DNA from: Adenophora triphylla var. japonica | Taxonomy: Eukaryota > Streptophyta > Magnoliopsida > Asterales > Campanulaceae | Assembly (NCBI GenBank): GCA_022495995.1 | Contig: JAFEMH010002326.1 | Location: 124,001-188,000, forward strand | Direction: 5' to 3' | DNA length: 64,000 nt | Part shown: positions 1 to 9,888 of the stretch, piece by piece | How the letters are laid out: each line of letters starts with the position of its first letter | Position numbering within the stretch: the first letter of the stretch is position 1 | Position numbers and translations under genes: made by a program | Notes under the pieces: model-generated | What the model saw: only the letters and a program-made list of their open reading frames with translations | What the model was told of the DNA's origin: nothing | Database searches by the model: none

Positions 1-81
1 AGCGATTAAATCTATCCTAGAAAGCAAGTAAAATTTAAAATCTAGAAAGCGAAAAATAAAGCGAAATAAAGGATAGATTTA

Positions 82-122
82 CCCCCCCCCCCACACTTGA
101 AATGAACATTGTCCTCAATGTT
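82..122 (-). other. Polypurine tract preceded by a small hairpin
   Basis: On the minus strand an 11-G run (82-92, purine-rich to about 96) lies downstream of the extra ORF, where plus-strand DNA synthesis would be primed. Just upstream, 106-121 reads ACATTGAGGACAATGT, a perfect 6-bp stem with a 4-base loop. Such a hairpin before the tract is familiar from Athila-like elements. Bases 1-81 show no LTR start resembling the 5' LTR, so the LTR junction is outside the window or this stretch is extra 3' UTR. Confidence 0.7.
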
Positions 123-141
123 TCAAGGAACAATGCTAAAT

Positions 142-1491
142 CTAGGGGAGTAAAGAGAAAAACTTACTAAAATGGATCACGGGTAGGTAGGCGGGCCGAG
201 GAAAGTCATCCCAATGGTTGACTCCATAGTTGTAGATGGAGTTCACTTGCCTTTGAATCGTTCCCACACGATTTTGTATATCATTCCGGAAATAATGAAA
301 TTCATTGTTGAAGGCGTCGAACCGATTCATCATTTGATTATTTTGAAGTTCGATTCGATCAAACCTATCATTGAAATCCGGTGGCAATGGATGGTGGGGT
401 TGATGTTGCTCTCCTTCTTCTTCTTCTTCTTCCTCCTCTTGGTTTGCTTGATTTGATTGGCCCTCCCCGTGATTCATGGAAATTGGAAAGATCCATGTTG
501 GGTGTTGATAAGTTTGGGCAAATGGGAGGATGGGACTAGGCAAAACAATGTAGGGCGTTTTACCCGGCCCTACCAACCAATTGTACTCTCCACGTCCTCT
601 ATCTGAAATCATTTGCATTACCCGTAGGGTTGGAATATCCAACTTTGTAGAACCCGAAACCGCAACTTCAGTGGCGGGCACCACAAACCCAAAATGGTTA
701 GCAAACAAAGTAACAATACCACCAATATGGATCTCTCCATTGAAAGTTGGAGAGACGATATCACTAAATAACTCAATCAAGAAATGACTCAAATTCACCT
801 TCCTATGAGCCCTCACCATAGACCATAATAAAAACAACTCTTTCTTGTTCACTGTTCCCTTATCTTCCCTTGCAAAAACTGTACATGCATAGAATCTCTG
901 CATAATCCGGAGAACGGGATGAATAATAGATGAGGCTTTTGCGGTTCTAGATTTAAAGGATGGAATTCCGGTTATTTGCTCCCAAAACACATTCTCCCTA
1001 AATTCTATAGGAAAATCGGTTTCAAAGTTGGTGAAAGCAGGCCAACCCAAAATTCTATTTATGTCGAAGGAGGTAAGATGAAACTCCTCCCCACCAAGCC
1101 TAAAATACAAATGTATCAATTGGTATGGCTCCCCGGTACTTCCACAAATTTCTGTTGTAAATTCCTTCCTCATAGTGCACAAGAATTCCAAAGTAATTCT
1201 CTCGTAAGTCTTTGCATTCAACTCAAGAAAACCACCACAACCAAATCCCAAGTGAAACTTTCTTACATTTTTGTAGATATCTAGGGCTTTAAGGGCAGGA
1301 ACATCTGGGAATTGGGTTGGTCTAATTCTCTTTTGACGAAGGGCAGTGAATCTAGCCACTTCGGAAGGCTCCCTAAACTCAATACCCAAATCATTGAGCG
1401 TTGGGTTTAGATTAGGGGTAGGAGATGGTTCCTTTCGGGACCTTTTCGAACCTCTTTCAGCAGCCTTTCCCTTTCCTTTCCCTCTCTCCAT
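142..1491 (-). CDS. Athila-type extra ORF (retrotransposon ORF1 C-terminal-like protein)
   Basis: Open frame of 449 codons. The N-terminus is basic (K/R-rich to about residue 25). A globular region (about residues 60-310) resembles the Athila ORF1-type family of plant retrotransposons. The C-terminal part has an acidic poly-E stretch (about residues 350-362) and a histidine/proline/asparagine-rich tail. Function is unknown; an env-like role has been suggested historically for Athila extra ORFs, but I see no convincing signal peptide or membrane span. It lies where the 3' ORF of Athila lies, after protease, with pol missing. A TTTAAATA box (1797-1804) and paired palindromes identical to those of the LTR lie upstream, so it may have its own promoter. 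It is uninterrupted, unlike gag, which may mean recent insertion or selection. Confidence 0.7.
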   Translation of the reverse strand: MERGKGKGKAAERGSKRSRKEPSPTPNLNPTLNDLGIEFREPSEVARFTALRQKRIRPTQFPDVPALKALDIYKNVRKFHLGFGCGGFLELNAKTYERITLEFLCTMRKEFTTEICGSTGEPYQLIHLYFRLGGEEFHLTSFDINRILGWPAFTNFETDFPIEFRENVFWEQITGIPSFKSRTAKASSIIHPVLRIMQRFYACTVFAREDKGTVNKKELFLLWSMVRAHRKVNLSHFLIELFSDIVSPTFNGEIHIGGIVTLFANHFGFVVPATEVAVSGSTKLDIPTLRVMQMISDRGRGEYNWLVGPGKTPYIVLPSPILPFAQTYQHPTWIFPISMNHGEGQSNQANQEEEEEEEEGEQHQPHHPLPPDFNDRFDRIELQNNQMMNRFDAFNNEFHYFRNDIQNRVGTIQRQVNSIYNYGVNHWDDFPRPAYLPVIHFSKFFSLLP

Positions 1492-1796
1492 TGAAAATTT
1501 TCAGAAATAACCCAAAAACATAGCTAAAGGAAGAAGAAAGTAGATTACCCGAATCTGAGTTTGAAAAGCTTGTAATCTTGATGAACAGCTTCTGAAATGT
1601 CCAAGAGCTTCCTCTTTAACCTTAATCTTGAGCAATCCCTTCGAATTTTATGAAATGGGTGAAGGGTTTTGGTATTTTCGGAATTGGGGTTTTAGGAGGG
1701 TTTTTGGACTGATTTTGGTGGTGGAGGAGGGATTTACTGGAGGAATTTAGGAGGATTGAGGGTTGAATTGTGAGTAAAAATGGTGGAGGAGTGGGT

Positions 1797-2024
1797 ATTT
1801 AAAGTGGATGGGGCGGAGGTTTTGAGGGAGAGAGGTTGAAGATGAAGTAAATGAGGGAGGAGGGGGAAAGGCTGCGTCTTTTGACCGGAACGACGCAACT
1901 CCTCAGACGTGCCTTGCACGGCCGTGTCAAGGAATTTGCACGGCCGTGTCCCTTTTACTGAGTCAACACGTTCCAACTCGATATGAACTGCACGGCCGCT
2001 CCAAGAAGAGCTGCACGGCCGTGC
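1797..2024 (-). promoter_or_regulatory. Putative internal promoter of the Athila extra ORF with paired palindromes
   Basis: On the minus strand four copies of a GCACGGCCGTGC-type motif (1916-1927, 1938-1949, 1990-2001, 2013-2024) precede a TTTAAATA box at 1797-1804, itself about 300 bp before the ATG at 1491. The motifs form pairs with starts 22 and 23 bp apart. The same motif with the same pair spacing lies upstream of the LTR TATA box (5916-6132). The rest of the 1492-2163 gap holds no recognisable gene; 2040-2110 is A-rich. Promoter function is inferred from layout. Confidence 0.6.
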
Positions 2025-2163
2025 GAACCAAACTTCACCATTTTTAAGTCTTTTTCCCTATAAAACAAAGTTAATACAAACAAAAAAATGATAAAAAAAT
2101 AAAATAAAAATAAAACACAAATAATCCATCGGTTACCATCCCGATGATGCTTGTTTTAGGTCC

Positions 2164-3249
2164 TTAGCTTGACCCCTTCCCGGTAGTAGGAGATAAGTGA
2201 TACTTGGTTGGCCTTTTGTCATTGACAACTTGCCATTGCAATCCTTCCGGGGTAATAAGAATCTTCTGCGGTAGATATTTCTTCCATCCCGACTTCTTTG
2301 GTAGAACAAGTGACCTATAGTCTTTGCACTTTCGGAAACTCGAAGTGACCTCCGTCTTTGTTCTTTTTGACTTTTTCACTGCATTGTTAGCCTTAGGAAA
2401 TGCAGAAATATCTAAAACATCATTGCAAATCAAAGGTTCAATATTTATAAGATCATTTTTTATTTCTTCCTTTGATTTTGTTTCCTCACCCATTAAATCT
2501 TCTTCACTAGGAATCCAATTTTCTTCGCTAGGGGTGTAGGTCTCTTCAATTGGGGTCCAATCTTCTTCACTAGGAGTATAGGCCTCTAGATAGGGATCTT
2601 CGAGAACTGGCCTATGCATACTAAATTCGACCCTTTCTTTCCCTATATTTAGGGAGAATGTGCCATTTTTCACATCTATAATTGCCCCCGCAGTGGCAAG
2701 AAATGGCCTTCCTAAAATGACGGGAATATAATGGTCTTCCGCCATATCTAAGATAACAAAGTCGACAGGGATGATTAAGTTCCTTACTCGACAAGGCAAA
2801 TTTTCCATAATACCAACGGGGTATTGAACGGATCGGTCTGCCAATTGGAGAGTTATGGTTGTGGGTTTGAGTTCCCCTATACCAAGCTTCTCGCTAACCG
2901 ATAATGGCATTATACTAACGCTTGCTCCTAAGTCAAGGACAAATAAGTATCTATGTTCATTCTCGCCAACACAACAAGGAATGGTGAATGTACCAGGATC
3001 CTTTAATTTTGGAGGGTCTTTATTTTGTAAAACGGCGCTTACCTCCTCCGCTAACATAACATTCTCATTCTCTTCTAGCCTTTCTTTTTCAAAAATTAAT
3101 TTTTTCAAAGGTTTAACGGCTAAAGGCATATCTTCATCTTTTCTAAAATAAGGAATGTTAACATTAATGGCATCTAGGTTATCAAGGAATTCATCATAAT
3201 CCTTGCCTTTTTCTCTAGGGATTCTCGTCCCCAAACTAGTCTCAATCAT
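2164..3249 (-). CDS. Retropepsin-like aspartic protease (gag-pro C-terminal part)
   Basis: A 361-codon frame. The protease core is at about residues 85-210, with catalytic motif DLGAS (the DTG/DSG position, as in Athila) and a downstream ILGRPFL motif typical of retroviral-type proteases. Residues 215-265 hold short acidic repeats (variants of TPSEEDW), probably a linker. The C-terminal 70 residues are lysine-rich and unrecognised; they do not resemble reverse transcriptase. The upstream gag (3332-4687) is in another frame, so a frameshift or recoding site is needed between 3250 and 3331. The first ATG at 3249 is probably not a native start, since gag-pro is normally one polyprotein. Confidence 0.8.
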   Translation of the reverse strand: MIETSLGTRIPREKGKDYDEFLDNLDAINVNIPYFRKDEDMPLAVKPLKKLIFEKERLEENENVMLAEEVSAVLQNKDPPKLKDPGTFTIPCCVGENEHRYLFVLDLGASVSIMPLSVSEKLGIGELKPTTITLQLADRSVQYPVGIMENLPCRVRNLIIPVDFVILDMAEDHYIPVILGRPFLATAGAIIDVKNGTFSLNIGKERVEFSMHRPVLEDPYLEAYTPSEEDWTPIEETYTPSEENWIPSEEDLMGEETKSKEEIKNDLINIEPLICNDVLDISAFPKANNAVKKSKRTKTEVTSSFRKCKDYRSLVLPKKSGWKKYLPQKILITPEGLQWQVVNDKRPTKYHLSPTTGKGSS

Positions 3250-3331
3250 CGGAGGGATTGGACTATGATTATTTCTAGGGCATTCATTTTTCTTTTCTTG
3301 CTCATCCCTAGTTTTTACTACAATAACTTGC

Positions 3332-4687
3332 TCATTTGGCCTTTGAGGTTGACCGAAGACTCCCTTGTGGTCTATTCAATGGGGTAGCCTGTTGAGCTTG
3401 TTGGGTTTCTAGCATCTTATTATGCGATGCCAAGTTATCAAACCTAGCATTTAGCAATTTAAAACATTCCCTAAATTCATTATTGATCTTTTCTTGGGAA
3501 TTTTTATTTTCCACTACAAAATCCATTATAAGATCTAATTTAGACTTAGGGGGGAAGGTACTTGCATTGTTGTTGAAATTCTTAGGTGCAAATCCCGGGG
3601 GTTGTGTAGATGGTTGCGGGTTAAGAACGTTGTTATTCTTATAGGAAAAATTGGGGTGATTCCTCCATTCGGAATTGTATGTATTAGAATACATCCCCCC
3701 TTTTTGCCCAAAAGAATTAACGAAGTTCACTTGATCGTTAGAAGTAACGTCAAGTAACTCACAGTTATCCGTACTATGTGAGTTAGACCCACATAGTTCG
3801 CATAACACATTTACACTAGCAATGGGGTTGACATTAAGATTTTCAAACTTTTTCAAAAGCATGTCAACTTTAGAGGAGAGAAGAGTAACTTCATCAACAT
3901 TATATTTACCGGGCGTACCTTGTTTGCTGCTCCTCTCGCTTGACCATTGGTAATGGTTCAATGCAATGTTTTCGATAAGGTCGTATGCCTCATCGACTCC
4001 TTTGTTCATCAATGCTCCTCCTGCAGCGGCATCAATGGTCTCTCTTGTTTTGAAAATGAGACCGTTGTAGAAGGTGTGAACAATCAACCACTTTTCAAGC
4101 CCGTGGTGGGGGCACATTCTGAGAAGTTCCTTGAACCGTTCCCATGCGTCATACAAAGTCTCACTATCTGCTTGACGAAGTTAGTGATCTTTGTTCGTAT
4201 CTGGCGCCTTGCTTGGTGGGAAAAATCGACCAAGAAATGCTTCTTGAATTTGGTCCCATGTTGTTAATGAATTCTGGGGGACCGAATTCAACCATTGTTT
4301 CGCCTTATCCTTGAGTGAAAATGGAAAAAGGCGCATCCGGATTGCTTCCACCGTAACACCTTGAATACGTGTAGTATCACAATATTCAAGGAATGTTTGG
4401 ATGTGTAGATGGGGATCTTCGAAGGCGGTGCCGTATTGGTTATTCATAACCATGTGCAATAATTGCGGCTTTATCTCGAAGTTTGCCGCTCCGGCATTCG
4501 GCACAACAATAGGGGATCTAGTTCCCGGGGTACTTGGGTTAACAAAGTCCCGTAGGGTCCTAGCAGGTGTTTGCGGTTCTCCGTCCATGTGTTTATCCAA
4601 AGTTTCTCTAAATCTCCTTAGTCTTTCGTGAAAGCTTCTTTCGGGTTCCGGATCAAAGTTGTCAACGAATGTCCGAGACCGTTTCAT
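3332..4687 (-). pseudogene. Athila-like gag, interrupted by one in-frame stop
   Basis: The N-terminal part (4687 to 4184) is the capsid-like retrotransposon gag domain, including a WLNSVP segment and a FLGRFFPPSK segment. One in-frame TAA (4181-4183) interrupts it; the same frame continues with DAWERFKELL and later a CCHC zinc knuckle, CELCGSNSHSTDNC, as expected of nucleocapsid. The tail is rich in Asn, Pro and Gln. Start chosen at the ATG at 4687, about 125 bp inside the PBS. Upstream and downstream halves are in one frame, so a single point change probably accounts for the stop. The protein would package element RNA. As it stands it would be truncated before the zinc knuckle. Confidence 0.85.
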
Positions 4688-4813
4688 AAACTACAAGAAA
4701 AACACTTGGAGAAAAATTAAACGTAACAGATTATGGGACAAGAAAGCAAAATAGTAAAAATAAAATAAAAACTAAAAATTTGTAGTAAAGACAAAAATAA
4801 AAAGTAAACCGTT

Positions 4814-4832
4814 ATCCCCGGCAACGGCGCCA
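4814..4832 (-). other. Primer binding site, Athila type
   Basis: Minus strand reads TGGCGCCGTTGCCGGGGAT, a sequence characteristic of Athila-type elements and, from memory, complementary to the 3' end of tRNA-Asp. It lies 6 bp inside the LTR edge (4839) and 127 bp upstream of the gag ATG. Confidence 0.9.
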
Positions 4833-4838
4833 AAAACT

Positions 4839-6389
4839 TGTTCGGTCGAAACCTAACGGTTTATTTTATATCCGCAAGCGCACGGGCTATTATAATATAG
4901 CGGGTGCAAGTACGAGTCGATCCCACAGAGACAGGGTTTACTTTAAGGGATATTTTTGTCTTTAGAAAATATAGAAAAGATTGGGGGTAGATAAAACTTG
5001 TTTTAGAAAAATAGAGAGAGCATAAACGTAAAATACTTTAATTGAAGTCTTATAAAACGAAGCATTCTTGGGATTGGAAATCATACGCAAATTCTTATTC
5101 ATCAAATTGTCATTGTCTTAGAAATAAAAGGTTTTCATAAAAAGCAAGGATGGTATGTTAGGCCTACGCTATTTCGGGCTAAGACAATAGCGTTTGTATT
5201 CTTCACTAATTATGTCCTAACTGTTTGAGAAATCCGTTTATGTTTGCCCCCGCCCTGTCACAAACGGGCATTCCGGCTTATCTCTAGCTGACCATAATTA
5301 GTAAGAATCCATTAAGGACGGAAGTCAACATACTTTCCATTAAAGGAACATCCCTAGGCCATTGAACTACTCTCGTGATCAATGAACCTAGTTTCTTTAT
5401 ATGGTTCCGTCAATCGAGATTCTCCGCTAGGTATTTCTCTCAATTGACTGAATCATACAAATTGGATATCGCCAATATGTAAGGCATTTAGAGAATAATA
5501 TAAAGAGATTGTTTTAGATGAAGAAAGAAGACAAGACTAAACATTATTTAATGATGAATAAACATGCTTTTGAGTTTCCAACCCCAAGAATATGGGGGAT
5601 TACTCACAAGCCATTAAATGTATAAGCAATAATAAAAGTTGAGTAAGAAATACTTATGGAAGTAGAAGACAAGTGCTGAGAATAATGCTTCACTTTTATT
5701 TCCTTCAAAGTAACTCCAAGAACAATGACTTTGATCTTCAAATTCCTTTGGAAAATTGTTATCACAAGTGTTGTACTTTCTATCTATCTAATATCAGTAG
5801 TTTCTCTCTAATAATTCGTATCTAAGACTGATTACAAGGGTCCTATTTATAAATGGAAGGAGACTCTTCAATTGGGTGCCATCAAAAGGTGCCTTTACAT
5901 CTGCAGTCACGACTTGCACGGCCGTGTCAAGGATTTTGCACGGCCGTGTCCTCTTTGGCGCCAGATTTGGATTTGAATTTGAAGACTTGCACGGCCGCTC
6001 CAGAAATAGCTGCACGGCCGCTCCTGATTTGGCACGGCCAGGGTACTTCAGTGCTCGGCCACTCCATGGGCCAAGATGGCCGGCCATGGCCTAAGTTGCA
6101 CGGCCGCTCCTGGTTTTGCTGCACGGCCGCTCCGACTGGTTTTCAGCTTGGAGTGCTTATTTTGCTTGGTGTTCCTTCATCTTTTTGGACCAAAATGTCC
6201 ATGTATCCTTTGTATATATAAAAAGACCCTAAAACCTGTCTAAAAAGTATAAAACATACCAAAAACGTAAAATCTAATAAAATAACAAAAGTAAGTAAAA
6301 AGTACTAAAAACTAAATGAAAAGTGATGATTTATTTGTGTAAAAGTATATAAAAACTAGGATAATTGACTATATAATAGTCACTTATCA
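4839..6389 (-). repeat. 5' LTR of element A
   Basis: On the minus strand it begins TGATAAGTGACTATTATATA at 6389 and ends in ..GAACA at 4839, next to the PBS, giving TG..CA ends and 1551 bp. It contains a TATA box (about 5844-5853) with seven CACGGCC-type palindromes upstream. The partner LTR is outside the window, so target duplication and age cannot be assessed. There is no gene in 4839-6389. Confidence 0.8.
5844..6132 (-). promoter_or_regulatory. Element A LTR promoter with paired GCACGGCCGTGC motifs
   Basis: TATA-like ATTTATAAATAG (minus) sits at about 5843-5854. Upstream in transcription, the motifs GCACGGCCGTGT or GCACGGCCGCTC start at 5916, 5938, 5989, 6012, about 6032, 6098 and 6121. 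Pairs are 22, 23 and 23 bp apart, about two helical turns. The pairs at 5916/5938 and 1916/1938 are almost identical in sequence and spacing. Confidence 0.65.
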
Positions 6390-6955
6390 TACTACAGACC
6401 TATGATAAGACAAGATCTAGCATTCAAACTTTACATGGTACGTCCTTTAAAAGGAAAATCAATTTTTTAGTGCCTTTAATCTCTCGATAGATCTTGACTT
6501 ATCATTGGTTCGTGGCGACTTAACATAAATACCTTATTAATTGTCTACATAAAAAAGCTAGTCAAACCAACCGGTCACATGGAGTGTATTCCTAGTAAAG
6601 TGGGTGACGCAAGGGTTAGGTTTCAGGCTCCCACCGTGCGGCACCGGCGCACGATGAGTGGATGGCCAAGTGAGACTCGGAAGGGAGGCGACATGATCAC
6701 CACACTTCCCGCACTTTGGCTTCTCCGATGGGTTAAAGGGTGTCTGTGCAGTGTGACACGGACTCTAGTGGTAGTGTGAGGTAAAAAGTCTAATTCTTTT
6801 TAAGGAAAAAAGAAAAGGATTTATTTTTATTTACATGAGATGCATGCATGCAATGCAACAGTTAAGAATAAAGAAAATAAACAGAAGGCGAAAGATACAA
6901 CACCATACAAGAAAACGAAAGTCTGACCCACTAAGTTTGAAAAGATTTCAAAACA
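6390..6955 (-). other. Leader remnant of element C; no gene seen
   Basis: This stretch separates the Athila LTR from the PBS of element C and should be the region between PBS and gag of C, cut off by the Athila insertion. 6840-6955 resembles the PBS-proximal leader of the other Tat elements (ATGCAATGC-rich, then CCCCAGCGGAGTCGCCA). 6390-6570 is AT-rich and unassigned. No convincing ORF. Confidence 0.5.
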
Positions 6956-6974
6956 GTCCCCAGCGGAGTCGCCA
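6956..6974 (-). other. Primer binding site of element C (Tat/Ogre type)
   Basis: Minus strand TGGCGACTCCGCTGGGGAC, identical to the PBS of element L at 63701-63719. From memory this class matches a tRNA-Arg 3' end, as in Ogre/Tat elements. It abuts the LTR starting at 6976. Confidence 0.85.
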
Positions 6975-6975
6975 C

Positions 6976-8064
6976 TGTGAATACCCCGTCCCGATGCAAC
7001 GCGCATTCGGAGGTTTGAAATAAATAATTATAAAAAGTCGGACCGAAATGGGATATTCATTTAGTGACACTCGTTTTAAACCATATTAAAATATTAGTTT
7101 AATTTTGAGAGTCGCCACGCCACTTTGATATAGCCCAAAGCTTTGAAAAAAGGCTAAACAGTTAATTGGGTTCGGGGGTCAAGTTACAACAGAAGAAGAA
7201 ATGCTATCACTCCTATTGCCCGACGGATCGGTCTTTCTAGCATGTGGGGTGTTGGTTGTGTGCGGTGTTTACAGGAATAGATAGAAGAAACGGGATCATG
7301 CATAAGGAGGAGGGGAGAGAAAGAATTAATTGATGATCACACCCTAGAACCTTTGAGTTAGGCCCTCGGAAGGTGCACTAATCAACGTTCATCCTTGGGG
7401 GATTGTTGATCATGGGACAATTGTAACTAAGGTGGAAAGTAAGAAATAGTTCCTAGATCCATTGGGTTCCTTGGGCGAAACCTTAGATCATCCTCGGCTA
7501 TAGCATATTTAAATATATTAAAACAGTCCTAAATCTAGCATAAAGGAACAATTAAAATATAATAAGCATGCAAATATAATAAGACAATAATAATAATAGG
7601 GAACAAAAATATTAAAAAGAGTCTTACCAATTGTAGCAAGACTTTGGGGTCGAATCTAGGGCGATTCGAAGAGAGTAGGAAGAAATACGGGTAAAAAAAG
7701 AGTAGTGTCGTTTCTCCCGAGTAAATTGTGTGTTGAAATTGGGGAGCCGGGCACACTTATTTATAGTGCTTCGGTACCTGGGCTGGGCCAACTGAAGGGT
7801 CGATCGGCCCTAAATATAAGGGTCGATCGGCACTGACTAGAGGGACGATCGGCATAATGGTTGAAGGTTCGATCGGCACCAAAGAAAAGGGTCGATCGGC
7901 CATACAGCGAGTAAAGGGCCGATCGGCACTTTGACCTGGCGTGCTTTCCACGCAGGCAAATGACGGCGGGGTTTGACCGATTGGTTTTAAGGGTTTTTAG
8001 GGTTCCTATTTAATTACACCGGGCCAGGTATTTAGAATACCTTTTTTCGGACCGGGTACTAACA
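6976..8064 (-). repeat. 5' LTR of element C
   Basis: Plus-strand text begins TGTGAATACC at 6976 and ends ..GGGTACTAACA at 8064, so on the minus strand it starts TGTTAGTACCC and ends ..GGTATTCACA. These ends match the style of the B, D and I LTRs (TGTAAGTACCC .. ATTCACA). Length about 1089 bp. The outer edge is chosen by this resemblance and could be off. It carries a TATA box and six CGATCG palindromes. The other LTR is off-window. Confidence 0.65.
7758..7925 (-). promoter_or_regulatory. Element C LTR promoter with six GGTCGATCGGCC-type palindromes
   Basis: TATAAATA (minus) is at 7758-7765. Upstream of it CGATCG cores start at 7801, 7824, 7846, 7870, 7893 and 7920, spaced 22-27 bp. Flanks are mostly GGGT..GC(C/A). 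The region between copies is not conserved, so this is a set of sites rather than a simple tandem duplication. Confidence 0.65.
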
Positions 8065-8066
8065 AA

Positions 8067-8243
8067 GGGTCGAGATGGAAAATTGGAGATCGGACCGAGG
8101 AGGTCGCGATTAGGGATTTGACCGCGAAAGGGTCGAGATGGAAAATCGGAGATCGGACCGAGGAGGTCACGATTAGGGATTTGACCATGAAAGGTCGAGA
8201 TGGAAAAAATCGGAGATCGGACCGAGGAGGTCGCGATTAGGAA
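8067..8243. repeat. 63-bp tandem triplicate
   Basis: Copies start at 8067, 8130 and 8193, each beginning GGTCGAGATGGAAAA and containing GATCGGACCGAGGAGGTC. The period is exactly 63 bp between the first two pairs; the third copy lost one G and gained two A. It lies between the end of LTR C and the leader shared by B, D and I, and is absent from the D and I leaders, so it is specific to this copy or to the C/B junction. Confidence 0.85.
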
Positions 8244-9867
8244 TTCCAGAGATAGGACCATGCAATTATGATTCCGTTAATTGTTCAAGTGTACTTAAAA
8301 CCATGTCTTTTATTAATTTCTATTTGGTTGGAAAAGGGGTTCTGCCCTTCTTTTTCGCAACTACTCTAGATCCTGGATCAGTGGGTTCCGTCACTACGTC
8401 TATAAGCCCCTCGTATTCAACCTGTATTTCGACCTCCCAGGGTGGACAGCCCCGGGCGAGGGTCCTATAGGGCATGTGGATCCCACCGACCGAGAGAGAA
8501 GAACGCTCCTAACGGGTCTAGCGGGTCATAGGAACTTTTAACGCACGAGCGATGTGAATTATAGTCAAGGCAATACCGGGAAAGTCTCGTCTTTCAGCCT
8601 TAACGGAATTTCGGCAGAATTTCGCTTGCGCGAATGACGTTTTGACTTTTCGGTAATGTCCGAGAAGATAATAGGCATGGGTCGGGCGGTAAAAGCTGGA
8701 TGACACAGTGTCACATTGAACTTCGTTGCATACGCCGTGCGTGAGTCAAAATCGAAGTCAATGCCGGGTCAAGATCTTGCCTATCTTTCCTTGTCGGAAT
8801 TTTGGCAGAGCTTCGCTTGAGTGAAAGATCTTTGGATTTTTGGCAAGGACTCGGTTTCGACTCTTACGCATTCCGTGCGGGTCAAGGTCAAAGTCAATGC
8901 CAGAGTCAAGATCTTTGCCAATTTTTCCTTGTCGGAATTTTGGCAGAGTTCCGCTTGCGCGAAGGACCTTGACTTCCGTTATGGAGTAAGGCTTGACCTT
9001 TACGGGGATATACAACTAGGCTATATGACACGGACTAGACCAAAAACCAACCAAAAGTCACGGTTTTTTGAAACGTGTGACACAGACTGTGCATTGGTCG
9101 ACACTGGCTGCCATGGGGAGTTTTGGGTGATTCCGTGCGCGCTCGGGAGCATCGTAAGGCTGTCCGTGACTGCAACTGACCAACCACCCCAGGTTTAAAG
9201 GGACGTGCGTGCAAAGTGTACAGGATATATAAGGTGCGCGTAGTGTGCGGTCTCCTAAAAAATGTTCCTTTTTGAGTTAAAACAGAAATTTTCAGAAATG
9301 TGTTTTAAAAGGAATGATTTTTCGGGACGGGGGAAAATGCAACAGATAAGGCACGTAAATTTTCTGGGAGCCCCGGTCAGTCTTGGAACTGAATAGCCCC
9401 AAGCTGCCAAGGCTGCCAGATTAACCTCAATTTTGTCCTGGTGGAATTGCCAATGAGGCCGCCCGGTCAGAATCCAGGGAGGATTAAGCCGTACGGCTGC
9501 ATGGATCAATTTTCCAGGTTCCACTCCTTTGCAATTTCAGGTTGCTTCCCGAACATTTTAGGCACCTTTCAGCTTTTAGCAGGCTTCCTGTTCAGTTTCC
9601 AGAGTATGCACAATTCCCAAGATGCAATGCAATGCAATGAAAGAAAGCAAGCACGATAAATGGAATCCGTGATGGGAGTCTAACCCGCTCAAAGGAAAAA
9701 AGCTTTCTTTTTATTATTTTTTTCGAAAAGGGATACCGATACGTGGGATTGTTAGACCACCGTTTATCCCAAGCCCCGGGTTAGGAAGCGATACAGGAAG
9801 GTTAGTGGTTTCCACCTATATACCGGGTATCGTTATTTAAAAATAAAAGCTTTTCTCCTTTGGGATA
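8244..9867 (-). other. Leader (5' UTR) of element B
   Basis: Closely matches the leaders of D (19150-20580, inverted) and I (54760-56289, same orientation). Shared blocks include the CGACCTCCCAGGGTGGACAG segment near 8440, duplicated blocks around GGAATTTTGGCAGAGCTTCG at about 8800 and 8930, and a GCCGTACGGC palindrome at 9488-9497. Homology ends near 8270, where the triplicate and LTR C begin, so C probably inserted within this leader. No gene is supported. Confidence 0.75.
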
Positions 9868-9885
9868 TCCCCAGCGGAGTCACCA
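9868..9885 (-). other. Primer binding site of element B
   Basis: Minus strand TGGTGACTCCGCTGGGGA, differing from the family PBS by one C-to-T change at a CG. It lies 3 bp from the LTR edge at 9889. Confidence 0.8.
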
Positions 9886-9888
9886 AAC

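Larger units (their letters stand above)
1..6389 (-). mobile_element. Element A: Athila-like Ty3/gypsy element, apparently non-autonomous
   Basis: Reading the minus strand: 5' LTR (4839-6389), PBS, gag, aspartic protease, an Athila-type extra ORF, then a G-run polypurine tract at 82-96. The 3' LTR should lie left of base 1, so the element is incomplete here. Protease and extra ORF are separated by only about 670 bp, far too little for RT, RNase H and integrase, and no trace of those domains is seen. The element is therefore a deletion copy or a member of a non-autonomous subfamily that needs helper enzymes. Athila assignment rests on the PBS, the gag/protease resemblance and the extra ORF. 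It probably inserted into element C, whose leader starts immediately to the right. Confidence 0.85.

Noticed and set aside
142..1491. Envelope protein interpretation of the Athila extra ORF
   Set aside because: No clear signal peptide, transmembrane span or cleavage site is visible, so only a neutral label is given.
5794..6221. Several open frames on both strands in the Athila LTR
   Set aside because: They are created by the GC-rich palindromes, which lack stops, and are not conserved.
8010..8261. Minus-strand open frame with 21-residue repeats
   Set aside because: It is produced by the 63-bp triplicate in leader/LTR sequence; no homolog and no gene context.
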